Positions 6,631 to 16,696 are shown, counted from the first letter of the stretch. The stretch is 32,305 bases of DNA from Bacteroidota bacterium (GCA_023442525.1 JAEZZA010000015.1:1-32305); one strand, 5' to 3'. Notes: generated from the letters alone by a model not told the origin. Translations and numbers: made by a program.

Positions 6631-7747
6631 CAGCTATTACTTTTTTATATACCTGCATCACATTGGCGGTAACTTTGTCGGGGTCAAAACTCCGGGCATG
6701 CCTGATACCTTCGGCTTTCATTTTTTGCTGAAGGTCTTTATTGTAGAGTACTTTCTTGATGGCAGCAGCCATTTCCTCGACATTGGTAGGATCCACGTAC
6801 ACGGTATACTCACCACCAACTTCAGTCATTGAGCTGGCTCTTGATGTGATAACCGGAACTCCCGAATAAAGCGCTTCGAGAACGGGAATACCGAAGCCTT
6901 CGAATATCGAAGGATAAACAAACAAATCGGCCAGTTGATATATTCCTGGAAGGTCCTGATTGTGAACTACGTCGCAGAAAATAATATTAATGAGACTGTG
7001 TCTTTCAATGAATTCAATAATCTTGTTGAGATAGGGTGTCGGTTTTCCTATTACAACCAATGGAAAATCTATTTTACCGTAATGCAGTGCCTTGATAAGT
7101 GTAAGAAGGTTCTTGCGTTCTTCGATGGTCCCTACATACAGGATAAACGATTTAGGAAGAAGATACTTCATTCGCAGAATTTCCTTTTCAACCAGGGGAA
7201 CTTCGGCACTGAAAACCGGATTGCATCCCTGGTATACCACGTCGATTTTTTCAGGCGATATATGAAAGAATTCTACAACGTCTTCGGCTGTCTGACGGCT
7301 CACAGCTATTATTCTGTGCGATGCCTGGCAGGCATATTTAAACTTCCGTGTATAAATCATACGGTCGATAAATTTATACATGTGAGGCAGGCGCAGGAAG
7401 ATCAGGTCGTGTATGGTAACAACCGCTTTTACACTTTTTTTGGGGAAGTTATAAGGTATTTCGTGGCTAAGCCCGTGATAAATCTGGATCTTATCCTTTG
7501 GAAGCTGTTCTGATAAATTAAATGTTCGCCAGTACGACCGAAACATACGGTGACGGAATTTTTCCGGGGCTACAATTTTCACGGATGTGTCTGTAGGCTC
7601 AAAAAGCTCATCGCTTAGGGCAGGAGTATAAAGAACATATTCATTATCAGGGAAATATGTGGTTAATCCCTGAATGAGATTCCTGCTGTAACTTCCAAGA
7701 CCACTTTTGTTAAAAAACGCTCTTTTAGCGTCGAATCCTATTCTCAT
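6623..7747 (-). CDS. GT4-family glycosyltransferase
   Basis: This 374-aa protein is a retaining GT-B glycosyltransferase. The N-terminal domain starts IGFDAKRAFFNKSGLGSY (3-20) with a glycine loop for the acceptor/donor site. VTIHDLIFL (110-118) and AVSRQTAEDV follow. The donor-binding domain has YVGTIEERKNL (204-214) and the EX7E motif in FEGFGIPVLEAL (E283 and E291). No membrane segment is present, so it should act on the cytoplasmic face. The arrangement resembles mannosyl/galactosyl transferases of O-antigen or capsule clusters. The sugar is not predictable. It overlaps tsaC by eight bases and leads the group with the GT9 and Kdo transferases. Confidence 0.88.
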   Translation of the reverse strand: MRIGFDAKRAFFNKSGLGSYSRNLIQGLTTYFPDNEYVLYTPALSDELFEPTDTSVKIVAPEKFRHRMFRSYWRTFNLSEQLPKDKIQIYHGLSHEIPYNFPKKSVKAVVTIHDLIFLRLPHMYKFIDRMIYTRKFKYACQASHRIIAVSRQTAEDVVEFFHISPEKIDVVYQGCNPVFSAEVPLVEKEILRMKYLLPKSFILYVGTIEERKNLLTLIKALHYGKIDFPLVVIGKPTPYLNKIIEFIERHSLINIIFCDVVHNQDLPGIYQLADLFVYPSIFEGFGIPVLEALYSGVPVITSRASSMTEVGGEYTVYVDPTNVEEMAAAIKKVLYNKDLQQKMKAEGIRHARSFDPDKVTANVMQVYKKVIADD

Positions 7748-7817
7748 AAAAGGATTTATTGGACAAGCATCAAAAGTAAACTAAAAAACGAAATTTTTAG
7801 AAGAGCTGGCGCAATTT

Positions 7818-9533
7818 TCAATCTCCGATCTTGATGTCTTTTACGTTCAACTGTATGGTGGTATTGCCCCTGAAGGTATTCTCAGATAACGTGTATGCAA
7901 TATCGAACGATGCTCCTTTTTTGATTTTAGGAAGGTGACACGATTGATTAAATGCAATGGCCCTGTACACCGAAAATGGGTTTTCTTCCTGTATCAGGCC
8001 GAGCTGAAGGTGTTCATCATCCGTGCCGACCGTCCTTGCAAAGCCGCTATCAGACACGCTTTCTGCAAAGAAGACGGGAACTGTGTTTTCGGGACCGAAG
8101 GGTTCAAACTGTTTTAAAATCCGTATTAATTTAGGTGTTATATCTTTAAAATTCAGTTCAGTGTCAATTTCAACCTGGGGAATTAGTAAATCGGGCGAAA
8201 CTGAATTTTTCACCACTTCTTCAAAACGGTCGCGGAACTTCTGAATGTTGTCGGGTTTGAGCGTAATTCCCGCTGCATACATGTGTCCGCCGTAATTCTC
8301 GAGCAAATCGGCACATTCACTGATTGCCTGGTAAAGATCAAATCCTGGAATTGAGCGTGCCGATCCTGTCGCATGACCGTTTGATTCCGTCAGGATAATA
8401 GTTGGCCTGAAATAGCTTTCAATAAGCCGGGAAGCAACAATCCCCACAACACCTTTATGCCAGTTTGGATTGTAGAGTACCGTGGAAAATTTGTATTTAT
8501 CCGATTTTGCAATTTCATTCAGTGCTTCTTCGGTTATCGTCTTGTCGATATTTCGCCGGGTTAGATTATGTGAATTGATTTTTTCACAATGCAGAGTGGC
8601 CTCATCCGGCTTTTCGGAAACCAGCAGTTCAACAGCCTGTTTGCCCGATTCAATCCTACCGGCAGCATTAATTCTCGGTCCGATTCTGAATACTATATCA
8701 TCAATCGTCAGGTTTTTATCGGTAAGACCGGCAATGCAAATTATCGACTTGAGGCCTATTGAAGGATTCTCATTAAGTTTTTTAAGTCCATGGTAAGCCA
8801 GTATCCGGTTTTCGTCGATAAGCGGAACAATATCCGAAGCTATACTAACGGCAACCAGGTCGAGATACTCAGATATCCTTTCAAAAGGAAGGTTATTATT
8901 GATGCAGAATGCCTGAAGGAATTTAAACCCGACTCCGCAGCCCGAAAGGTATTTAAACGGATAGCCCGAATCGGGGCGTTCGGGATTAAGTACGGCATGG
9001 GCTGCAGGCATTGCAGGGCCGGGGGTGTGATGATCACAGATAATGAAATCAATACCGTTTTGTGATGCATATTCAACTTTGTCAACGGCCTTAATTCCGC
9101 AATCGAGCGCGATAATCAGCGAAACACCCTGGCTTATGGCATAGTCGATTCCTTTGAACGAAACACCATAGCCTTCGGTATAGCGGTCGGGTATGTAATA
9201 GTCGACTTTATCGTTGTAATTCCTGATAAATGAATACATCATAGCTACCGAGGTGGTGCCGTCGACATCGTAATCACCGTAAACGAGAATTTTCTCCTGG
9301 TTTTTAAGAGCTTTTTCAAGCCTGGTAACGGCCTGTTCCATATCTTTCATCAGGAACGGATCGTAAAGAGCGGATATTTCAGGCCTGAAAAACGACCGTG
9401 CCTGTTCAAACGTCTTTATTCCACGCTGTACCAGAATAGTAGAAATAACCTGGCTTACGCCCAATGCAGTAGCAAGAGACTCTACTTCTTGCGAGTATCC
9501 GTTTTCCCTGATTTTCCAGGCACGACTAATCAT
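7818..9533 (-). CDS. recJ: Single-stranded-DNA-specific 5'-3' exonuclease RecJ
   Basis: RecJ degrades single-stranded DNA 5' to 3' in RecF-pathway recombination and repair. The 571-aa length is typical. DHH-phosphoesterase motifs appear in order: GDYDVDG (86-92), ALDCG (142-146), ICDHHTPG (165-172) and INAAGRIESG (288-297). The DHHA1 domain follows with GSARSIPGFDLY (390-401) and GGHMYAAG (415-422), then the C-terminal OB-like domain. All expected metal-ligand aspartates and histidines are present. Start is the ATG at 9533. It follows the glycogen fusion gene by 27 bases on the same strand, so it may be read through from that operon. The pathways are unrelated. Confidence 0.95.
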   Translation of the reverse strand: MISRAWKIRENGYSQEVESLATALGVSQVISTILVQRGIKTFEQARSFFRPEISALYDPFLMKDMEQAVTRLEKALKNQEKILVYGDYDVDGTTSVAMMYSFIRNYNDKVDYYIPDRYTEGYGVSFKGIDYAISQGVSLIIALDCGIKAVDKVEYASQNGIDFIICDHHTPGPAMPAAHAVLNPERPDSGYPFKYLSGCGVGFKFLQAFCINNNLPFERISEYLDLVAVSIASDIVPLIDENRILAYHGLKKLNENPSIGLKSIICIAGLTDKNLTIDDIVFRIGPRINAAGRIESGKQAVELLVSEKPDEATLHCEKINSHNLTRRNIDKTITEEALNEIAKSDKYKFSTVLYNPNWHKGVVGIVASRLIESYFRPTIILTESNGHATGSARSIPGFDLYQAISECADLLENYGGHMYAAGITLKPDNIQKFRDRFEEVVKNSVSPDLLIPQVEIDTELNFKDITPKLIRILKQFEPFGPENTVPVFFAESVSDSGFARTVGTDDEHLQLGLIQEENPFSVYRAIAFNQSCHLPKIKKGASFDIAYTLSENTFRGNTTIQLNVKDIKIGD

Positions 9534-9560
9534 CTTTCAATGGATAATTCTGTCATTATT

Positions 9561-12500
9561 TCAAATCCATCTGATCAGATTAATATCCTGGCGGTGAGCA
9601 AGGTTATTATTTTTTGGAAATATGCGAATTCCGTAATTAAATGTACCGGCCTGATTAATGCTCATCTGAACGGAATATACTGCCTTATCGGCACTGGAAT
9701 GATCCAGTGTAAATTCATGCAGGGATATCAATCTTTCGCCATTTTCAGTAATAACCAGTTCAACACCAATATCCCCGGGCGATATTTCATTCAGATCAAG
9801 TATTACCTTTCCATTGTATACTTTATCCATTTCGTACAAATCACCCGAATTTTCAAATATAGAACATTCTAATACGTTAATATTTTTCCATGCTCTCTTG
9901 ATTCGTTTTTTCCAGGAGGAAAGTCTTTTGACTCTGGAGAAATCATTTTCCTCCATCCGCAAAGACCTTTCGTGAAGCTTGTTGTAAAAACGATTATTAT
10001 AATCGTTAAGCATTCTGCTGGTTACAAAATGAGGTGCAATGGAGGCTATGGAGTTCTTCATCATACGTACCCAGTTTTCAGGAACATTCGATTTATTCCG
10101 GTCGAAGAATGTAGGAATAACCTCCTGTTCAAGTAATGAGTAAATAATTTCCGCATCCAGATCGTCCTGCAGGCCCGTATCTTCATACGTTGTTTCATTT
10201 GTAAGGGCCCATCCGGCTTCGGGCTGATAGCCTTCGACCCACCAGCCGTCGAGTACGCTGAAATGCAGTGTGCCATTTACAACAGCTTTTTCACCGCTGG
10301 TTCCCGAGGCTTCAAGCGGGCGGGTAGGGGTGTTAAGCCAAACATCGGCCCCCTGCACAAGTGTTTTGGCCAGTGTCATGTCGTAGTTCTGCAGGAACAC
10401 TATTTTCCCCAGGAATTCAGGCCGTTTTGAAATGTCAATGATCATTTTGATCAGATCCTGACCGGCTTTATCATGCGGATGCGCTTTCCCGGCAAAAATT
10501 ATCTGAACCGGCTTTTCGGGTATGTTCAGAATTTGAGCAAGCCGATCTGTATTCCTGAATAACAGGTGAGCTCTTTTATAGGTGGCAAACCTGCGGGCGA
10601 AACAAATAGTGAGAGCTTTGTCCGACAATTGCCTGTTAATGGCCACAATTCTCCGGGGATCTTCATGGCGCTTTACCCAATTTTCCTTATACCTGTCTTT
10701 TATCGTATTTATCAGCTTTGCTCTCAGTTGTTGCTTGGTTTCCCAGATAACTGCGTCAGGTACACCGTGTATTTTTTCCCAATAATCGGTATCGGAAAGA
10801 TTGCTTTCAAATCCTTCGCCAAAGTTATCGCGGTATAGTTTCTTCCACGATTTGGCAGTCCACGTGGCATAATGAATACCATTTGTAACATAGCTTATAT
10901 GCAGTTCTTCGGGTAAATGGCCGGGCCACAACTTCGAAAACATTTGCTGGGTAACCGATCCATGCATCAGGCTAACCCCGTTCATTTCCTGCGACAGGTT
11001 AGCAGCCAGGAAACTCATGTTGAACTTTTCACCGTAAGCGTTAATATTCGACCTCCCCAGGCTCATCAGCTCGTTCCAGCTAATCTTCAGCCGGTCGGGA
11101 TAGTGTCCGATATACTGTCGTAACAGGTTTTCATCAAATTCATCATGTCCTGCAGGTACCGGAGTATGCGTTGTGAAAAGGGTGGAACTCCTTACAATTT
11201 CTTTGGCTTCGACAAACGACAGATTGTTATTGTGAATGTATTTACGCATGCGTTCCAGTCCGATAAAGGCACTGTGGCCTTCATTACTGTGGTACAGGTT
11301 GAAATTCAGCCCCATGATATCAAGAGCTCTGATACCTCCAATTCCCAGCAGTAGTTCCTGTTTCAACCTGTTTTCATTGCTTCCTCCGTACAAATTGTGG
11401 GTAGTACTTCTATCCTCATCGTTATTGGCACTGAAATCAGTATCGAGCAGGTATACTTCAACGCGACCCACGTGCAAACGCCATATCCGGGCAAAAAGAT
11501 GCCGACCCGGTAATACCAGCGAAACCGTGAGGAAATTTCCTTTATCATCTCTTACCGGCCTAAGTGGTAATTTCGAAAAATGCTGATAATCATACATTGC
11601 CTGTTGTTCACCGCGTGTTGTGATCATCTGGCTAAAGTAGCCATAGCGGTAAAGTAAGCCAACACCGGTGATATTCACACGCTGGTCACTGGCTTCTTTC
11701 AGGTAATCTCCCGCGAGAATTCCAAGTCCTCCCGAATATATCTTAAGCGAAGTATGAAACCCATATTCCATACTAAAATAAGCAATGCGGGGCGCGTTTT
11801 CCGACGGCTTCAGCGACATGTAATCTTTATACCTCTTGTACACCCTTTCGAGCTTATCAGTGTAAGTTGTATTCTGACTGAGTTCGAGGAGCTGGCCGTA
11901 TTTAACCTGTTCAAATAAAATAGCAGGATTCTGATCGCATTTCTGCCATATTTCCGGATCAATAGTCTGGAACAATTCCTGTGCTTCATCGTCCCACGTC
12001 CACCACAGATTTTCCGTCAGTTCTCCTAGTTTTGATAATTGATCCGGAAGCTTTGATTTAACAATGATCCTTTTCCATACAGGTTTGATTTCAGTGGGAG
12101 GAACAAATTCGGGCATTGCTTCGGTTGGGCGTTCTTCGATCTTTACAAATTTGTCGACACGCTTGGAAACCTCGTTCAGGGCAATATCATAAGCCTGCTT
12201 ATAATAAGTGATCAAACTGTTCCAAAGAACTTTTTTGGAAGTCTCGAGGGCGTTTTGGCGTACAATCTCCATCTTATTATAATCGAGATTGCATTTACTG
12301 ATTACAGCCTTCACAATTTTTAATACAACATCCTCATCGTTGTCGTCGGTACGTTCAATAACATCCACACTCTCCCGGGCCCCGGGGATCATATCGTTGA
12401 TCCATTTGCCAAATCCTGCCAGAGTTGTGGTAACTGTGGGAACCGAGAATGCAATGCTTTCAAGAGGAGTGTAACCCCAGGGTTCGTAATACGAAGCAAA

Positions 12501-13796
12501 AACGGTCAGATCGAGTCCAATAAGCAAATTATAATACGGCGTATTGAAAATCCCGTCGGTTCCGTTCAGATATGAAGGAACAAAAATAACCTTAACCTTA
12601 TCTTCCTTGCTGTTATTAAGTTCTGCCTGCCTGATACGGTTAAGGATCGGGTCCCATTCTGCATCGTGAAGGTTATGGGTCAGGTACTTCGATCCAAAGG
12701 CTGTATCGTTGCCCTGTGTGCCGTTTAAAATATCTTTGCGTGGTCCGTAGTGATTTGCCGGGATAAACAGGTAAGCAATTATCTGACGCTTCAGTTTTTC
12801 CGATTTATTTAACTGACCAAGGGCATCAATGTATAAATCGATGCCTTTATTCCGGAATTCATACCTCCCGCTGGTTCCAATAATAAAAACATCATCAGGG
12901 AACTTCTGGTTGCACATGATTTCAGCCGTAGTGAGAAGCTGTTGCCTGCCCTTCCCCCGCATCAGATCGAATTCGGTATCCGAAGGTACAAAGCTGTCTT
13001 CGAATCCGTTAGGTGTAACAAGCGATACATTCTTCTGAAGGAATTGTGAACATTCATGCGCTGTAATTTCACTTACCGTAGTAAATGCATCGGCGTTCTG
13101 AGCTGAAAGTTTTTCGGCCGACTGTTTCGAAATAATATTGAATTCCTTTGCAATTTCTTCGGCATTGAACGTGTTCAGATCCCGGTAGAGCGGGCGATTG
13201 TTCCCAGCCAGTGAACGCCCTACGGCTGTGGCGTGCGTGGTAAAAACTGTGCCAACCTGCGGAAGCCTGTCCTTCAGATAAAGAATGCCTGTGCCCGTCA
13301 TCCATTCATGAAAATGAGCTATGATATGGTCGTATGTATTCAGATTGAATTTCACAAAACTTTCAATCACCTTTCCTGCTGCATAACCAAAAAGAGCCGG
13401 CTCCACATAATCCCACTGGCCGGGCAGGGAGTCAAGCTTGTATTTTTCCCATAATTCATAAAAGATCTTGTCTTTCTCCTGGAAATAATTCGAGAAATTC
13501 AGAATTATGGCTATCGGATAACGATTGATGTTCCAGCGGCCGATACGTATATATAACCCCTCCGATTCAGCATGCTTTTTCCATGCACTGAAAAGTTGAG
13601 GATCTTCCAGGAACTCCGAATTATCGTCGGAATCATCCTTTATCAGGTCGGGACCTATAAGTATCAGGTTGTTCTGAAGTTGATTTACCAGTGTAAGTGC
13701 CTTTGTTGCAATAACAGTGTGTATACCTCCGACTTTATTACAAACCTCCCAGCTTACTTCGAAAAGATAATCCGGAGATAATATTTCTTTACTCAT
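9561..13796 (-). CDS. Glycogen synthase-alpha-glucan phosphorylase fusion protein
   Basis: One 1411-aa chain joins two opposing enzymes. Residues 1 to about 550 are a glycogen synthase resembling the eukaryotic GT3 type. FEVSWEVCNKVGGIHTVI (12-29) is the sugar-nucleotide loop, and E438/E446 in YEPWGYTPLE form the EX7E pair. A linker leads to a DUF3417 region (about 580-690: LTENLWWTWDDEAQELF), usual at the start of bacterial alpha-glucan phosphorylases. The GT35 phosphorylase has YSGGLGILAGD (687-697), HSNEGHSAF (836-844), RFATYKRAH (1069-1077) and the pyridoxal-phosphate site GTSGEK with Lys1170. Residues 1290-1411 look like an extra beta-rich domain. All key residues seen are intact, so both halves could be active. 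Related fusions exist in Bacteroidota as far as I recall. It lies downstream of GH57, GT4 and the debranching enzyme. Donor choice (UDP- or ADP-glucose) is unknown. Confidence 0.92.
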   Translation of the reverse strand: MSKEILSPDYLFEVSWEVCNKVGGIHTVIATKALTLVNQLQNNLILIGPDLIKDDSDDNSEFLEDPQLFSAWKKHAESEGLYIRIGRWNINRYPIAIILNFSNYFQEKDKIFYELWEKYKLDSLPGQWDYVEPALFGYAAGKVIESFVKFNLNTYDHIIAHFHEWMTGTGILYLKDRLPQVGTVFTTHATAVGRSLAGNNRPLYRDLNTFNAEEIAKEFNIISKQSAEKLSAQNADAFTTVSEITAHECSQFLQKNVSLVTPNGFEDSFVPSDTEFDLMRGKGRQQLLTTAEIMCNQKFPDDVFIIGTSGRYEFRNKGIDLYIDALGQLNKSEKLKRQIIAYLFIPANHYGPRKDILNGTQGNDTAFGSKYLTHNLHDAEWDPILNRIRQAELNNSKEDKVKVIFVPSYLNGTDGIFNTPYYNLLIGLDLTVFASYYEPWGYTPLESIAFSVPTVTTTLAGFGKWINDMIPGARESVDVIERTDDNDEDVVLKIVKAVISKCNLDYNKMEIVRQNALETSKKVLWNSLITYYKQAYDIALNEVSKRVDKFVKIEERPTEAMPEFVPPTEIKPVWKRIIVKSKLPDQLSKLGELTENLWWTWDDEAQELFQTIDPEIWQKCDQNPAILFEQVKYGQLLELSQNTTYTDKLERVYKRYKDYMSLKPSENAPRIAYFSMEYGFHTSLKIYSGGLGILAGDYLKEASDQRVNITGVGLLYRYGYFSQMITTRGEQQAMYDYQHFSKLPLRPVRDDKGNFLTVSLVLPGRHLFARIWRLHVGRVEVYLLDTDFSANNDEDRSTTHNLYGGSNENRLKQELLLGIGGIRALDIMGLNFNLYHSNEGHSAFIGLERMRKYIHNNNLSFVEAKEIVRSSTLFTTHTPVPAGHDEFDENLLRQYIGHYPDRLKISWNELMSLGRSNINAYGEKFNMSFLAANLSQEMNGVSLMHGSVTQQMFSKLWPGHLPEELHISYVTNGIHYATWTAKSWKKLYRDNFGEGFESNLSDTDYWEKIHGVPDAVIWETKQQLRAKLINTIKDRYKENWVKRHEDPRRIVAINRQLSDKALTICFARRFATYKRAHLLFRNTDRLAQILNIPEKPVQIIFAGKAHPHDKAGQDLIKMIIDISKRPEFLGKIVFLQNYDMTLAKTLVQGADVWLNTPTRPLEASGTSGEKAVVNGTLHFSVLDGWWVEGYQPEAGWALTNETTYEDTGLQDDLDAEIIYSLLEQEVIPTFFDRNKSNVPENWVRMMKNSIASIAPHFVTSRMLNDYNNRFYNKLHERSLRMEENDFSRVKRLSSWKKRIKRAWKNINVLECSIFENSGDLYEMDKVYNGKVILDLNEISPGDIGVELVITENGERLISLHEFTLDHSSADKAVYSVQMSINQAGTFNYGIRIFPKNNNLAHRQDINLIRWI

Positions 13797-13871
13797 ATAT
13801 CTATATAGTTAAATTTATTTGGTCGTAAACACGGCCTGATTAACCCTGGGCTAAAATACAACTAGTAATTT

Positions 13872-15386
13872 CTATTTGCCTCCTTTAGCCGATTTTGTTT
13901 TGGATTTTTTTCGAGCCGTTGCAGCTGATTGACCGCCAGTGCTCACTTTTGCAGGTTTCCGTGTTGTAGTTTTTGTTGAAGTCGACTTCGTTGCCTTTGT
14001 CTTTGTTGCCTTTGTTTCTTTTGTTGTCTTTGTGTCTTTTGTCGCCTTAGTTCTTGTCTTTTTGACAGAAGCAACCGAATCAATTTTTGATTTGGAGGAT
14101 TTTAACCTTTTCAGTTCCGCTTCATATTTTTGTATAAGATCATCTTTTTCAGATATCACCTGTGAGAGTTCGGCAATATTCTGATCCACTGAACTCACAG
14201 GTACCATAGCATTTACTCTTAATATGAAATCGCTTAACACGTTCATATAATTAATATATGCATCGTACGGGGTTTCATAAGGATTGAAATATGCCTGTGT
14301 AGCTCCGGCGGAGAAGAACTTGGTCGACATGTAGTAGAAATGATCGCTCGACTGAAGATATTTCCAGTCTTTCAGTATTTTTTCATCGTCAATTTTTCTC
14401 ACCTTGTCGGTTATCGAATACAGCCTGTTAAAAGCGTCGACCTGGAGTTCATTCCCCAACCATGCAGTAAGGTCTCTTTCCTCGTCGGCCCATGAAATGG
14501 GGTAGGGAACCGAAATGGTGGATATGGGCAGAAACTGATCTGCAATTTCCGAAGGTGTACTAAAACTGAAATTGGTTAGTTTGTAAACAGCTTTTGGCAA
14601 TGCTTTCAGAAAATCAAATATTCCCGATTCCATCCATTGATGTTCACCGAAGGTTTCATAATCAATAAACAGGTTAACAGTTTCTTCTTTTTTATCGAAC
14701 TTCTTCAGCCATGCTGCGAATTTCTCGGCAGTAAGCGGATATTCCGACCATCCTGTATTTGAAAAACGGAAAGCGATATCGTCGCTGACCCTGAAATTTC
14801 TTAAAAGTACCTTAAGCCGGGGATTTATCGAATTACAATACAGATAATTGGGACTCTTCCATCCCAGTACATGTTTGGCTCCTTCTGTTATCATAGCGGT
14901 GAAACCCATTTCAGCCACGTCGGCGCCAATTCGATCGGAGTATACAAGTTCGGTATTTCTGAAAACCTTTGGTTCCTGGTTAAAAAGTTGTTTGATCTTA
15001 TTACGGTGTTCGTTCACCTGCCTGTTAAACTCTTCCTTGTTTTTTAATGAAACCAGTGAGTGGGAATAGGTTTCCGACAGAAACTCAACGCAACCGGTCT
15101 TTGCAAGCTTCTGAAAACTTTCGATAACCTCGGGGGCATAGAGTTCGAGTTGATCCAGGGCCGTGCCTGAGATTGAAAATGCTACCTTAAACTGTGTGCC
15201 GAATTCTTTGATGATTTGTCCGATTGCCTTGTTGGCCTGAAGAAAGCTTCGTTCAGACACCCGCGACATAATCGACTCGTTCAGGTAATCGTCGTAATAG
15301 TAATGATCGTTCCCTATATTGAAAAACCGGTAGCGCTTCAACCTGAAAGGCTGATGGATTTGGAAATACAGGCAAATGGTTCTCAT
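13872..15386 (-). CDS. GH57 glucanohydrolase/alpha-amylase with Lys/Thr-rich tail
   Basis: The first 400 or so residues are a GH57 (beta/alpha)7 barrel: QIHQPFRL (9-16, motif 1), AFSISGT (69-75, motif 2), RNTELVYS (143-150, nucleophile E146) and FIDYETFGEHQW (240-251, acid/base D242). GH57 members cut or transfer alpha-1,4-glucan chains. Sequence alone cannot separate amylase, 4-alpha-glucanotransferase and branching activity. A coiled coil follows (about 401-430, NIAELSQVISEKDDLIQKYE). Residues 430-504 are then almost all Lys, Thr, Ser and Ala with repeated TKATK/TKTTK blocks. The tail is very basic and probably disordered. No signal peptide, so it is cytoplasmic. It sits between the synthase-like GT4 and the synthase-phosphorylase fusion. 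Confidence 0.9.
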   Translation of the reverse strand: MRTICLYFQIHQPFRLKRYRFFNIGNDHYYYDDYLNESIMSRVSERSFLQANKAIGQIIKEFGTQFKVAFSISGTALDQLELYAPEVIESFQKLAKTGCVEFLSETYSHSLVSLKNKEEFNRQVNEHRNKIKQLFNQEPKVFRNTELVYSDRIGADVAEMGFTAMITEGAKHVLGWKSPNYLYCNSINPRLKVLLRNFRVSDDIAFRFSNTGWSEYPLTAEKFAAWLKKFDKKEETVNLFIDYETFGEHQWMESGIFDFLKALPKAVYKLTNFSFSTPSEIADQFLPISTISVPYPISWADEERDLTAWLGNELQVDAFNRLYSITDKVRKIDDEKILKDWKYLQSSDHFYYMSTKFFSAGATQAYFNPYETPYDAYINYMNVLSDFILRVNAMVPVSSVDQNIAELSQVISEKDDLIQKYEAELKRLKSSKSKIDSVASVKKTRTKATKDTKTTKETKATKTKATKSTSTKTTTRKPAKVSTGGQSAATARKKSKTKSAKGGK

Positions 15387-15409
15387 TCTTTATAGTATTT
15401 TCGGATATT

Positions 15410-16696
15410 CTAGTTTAACAGGGAAATGTAAATGTCTTTTACTTTCTGGGCAGCATGTTCCCATTTAAGGTTATCCACCTCAAGCCGAGCATTCTTGTGA
15501 AACATATTTTTCAGTCCGTCATATTTTAATATCCCGTAAATAGCATCAGCCATGGCGTGTGTGTCCCAGAAGTCGACCTTAATGGCGTGCTGAAGAATTT
15601 CGGAAACGCCCGACTGACGGGATATAATTACGGGAACATTCGATTGCATGGCTTCAAGCGGCGAAATTCCAAAGGGTTCCGAAATAGACGGCATCACGTA
15701 AACATCACTCAACGAAAACATGTGGTGCACATCATCACCCTTTAAAAATCCGGTGAAATGAAAGCGGTCGCCTATCTTCAGCGTGGCCACGCGCCAGATC
15801 ATACGGTTGAGCATATCACCGCTTCCGGCCATAACAAACCGTACATTCTTCATTTTCTGCAGAACCAGGTGAGCTGCTTCGATGAAATATTCAGGCCCTT
15901 TCTGTAATGTTACCCTTCCGAGGAATGTAACGATCTTATCGTTGATACTTTTCTTAAGCCTGATCAATTCACGGTCGACAATGGGTTCAACGGCATTGTG
16001 AACTGTGACTACCTTGGATGGATCAATGCCATATTTTTCAATAATGATGTTACGGGTAAGGTTGCTTACCGCGATAACTTTATCGGCCATCTCCATGCCG
16101 TTTTTTTCGATTTCGTATACGCCGGGATTTACGCTGCCTCCGCTGCGGTCGAAATCGGTGGCATGCACATGAACAACAAGGGGTTTACCTGAAACCAGTT
16201 TGGCCGCAATGCCTGCCGGATAGGCAAGCCAGTCGTGGGCATGAATGATATCAAAGCGTTCCTTAAACGCGATAACCGAGGCAACAACTGCATAATTGGC
16301 AATTTCCTGAAACAGGTTCTGGCCATACCCGCCACTGAAGCTCAGCCTGCCTGAGAAGGATGACTGAACCATATACCGGGTTCTGGCTTCTTCCTGTTGT
16401 GTAATCTTTTCGTATTCTTCGGGTGTCGCATAAGCTCTTAACGCGGAACCCACTTCAATAAAGTGCATTTTTTTGAAGAAGGTGGAATAATCTACAATTC
16501 TTTCGCTGATTTCGACTTCCCCCGCGTCGATTATTCTCAGTTTGCTGGTATCTTCATCGCCATAAGCCTTGGGAACTACAAACAATAAATCGTCGACGCC
16601 CACATTATAAAGGCCCTTGGTTAATCCGTAACATGCAGTTCCAAGGCCCCCTGAAATGTGAGGAGGAAACTCCCATCCAAACATCAATACACGCAT
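15410..16696 (-). CDS. GT4 glycosyltransferase, glycogen-synthase-like
   Basis: This 428-aa protein is a GT-B retaining transferase resembling GlgA/GlgM-type enzymes. MFGWEFPPHISGGLGTACYG (5-24) is the donor loop. DIIHAHDWLAYPAG (149-162) and HVHATDFDRSG (176-186) follow. GRVTLQKGPEYFIEA (260-274) starts the C-terminal domain, and E340/E348 in SEPFGISPLEAM are the EX7E pair. The HAHDWL and HATDFDR motifs are shared with starch/glycogen synthases. It lies between the debranching enzyme and GH57, with gaps of 31 and 23 bases, so they form one operon. It may start or extend glucan chains, adding to the synthase half of the fusion protein. The exact donor is inferred only. Confidence 0.88.
   Translation of the reverse strand: MRVLMFGWEFPPHISGGLGTACYGLTKGLYNVGVDDLLFVVPKAYGDEDTSKLRIIDAGEVEISERIVDYSTFFKKMHFIEVGSALRAYATPEEYEKITQQEEARTRYMVQSSFSGRLSFSGGYGQNLFQEIANYAVVASVIAFKERFDIIHAHDWLAYPAGIAAKLVSGKPLVVHVHATDFDRSGGSVNPGVYEIEKNGMEMADKVIAVSNLTRNIIIEKYGIDPSKVVTVHNAVEPIVDRELIRLKKSINDKIVTFLGRVTLQKGPEYFIEAAHLVLQKMKNVRFVMAGSGDMLNRMIWRVATLKIGDRFHFTGFLKGDDVHHMFSLSDVYVMPSISEPFGISPLEAMQSNVPVIISRQSGVSEILQHAIKVDFWDTHAMADAIYGILKYDGLKNMFHKNARLEVDNLKWEHAAQKVKDIYISLLN

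Noticed and set aside
6067..6672. 201-aa plus-strand frame
   Set aside because: It is the antisense shadow of tsaC, which has full family motifs.
6935..7513. 192-aa plus-strand frame
   Set aside because: Antisense to the GT4 gene with an intact EX7E motif; no family resemblance.
9561..13796. Idea that the 1411-aa gene is an artefact of a missed stop codon
   Set aside because: The linker is continuous, carries the DUF3417 region in frame, and both halves have complete motifs. Similar fusions are known to me in the phylum.
13939..14184. Plus-strand frame rich in Val and Phe that resembles a membrane protein
   Set aside because: It is the antisense of the Lys/Thr-rich GH57 tail; the hydrophobicity is a by-product of the repeated codons.
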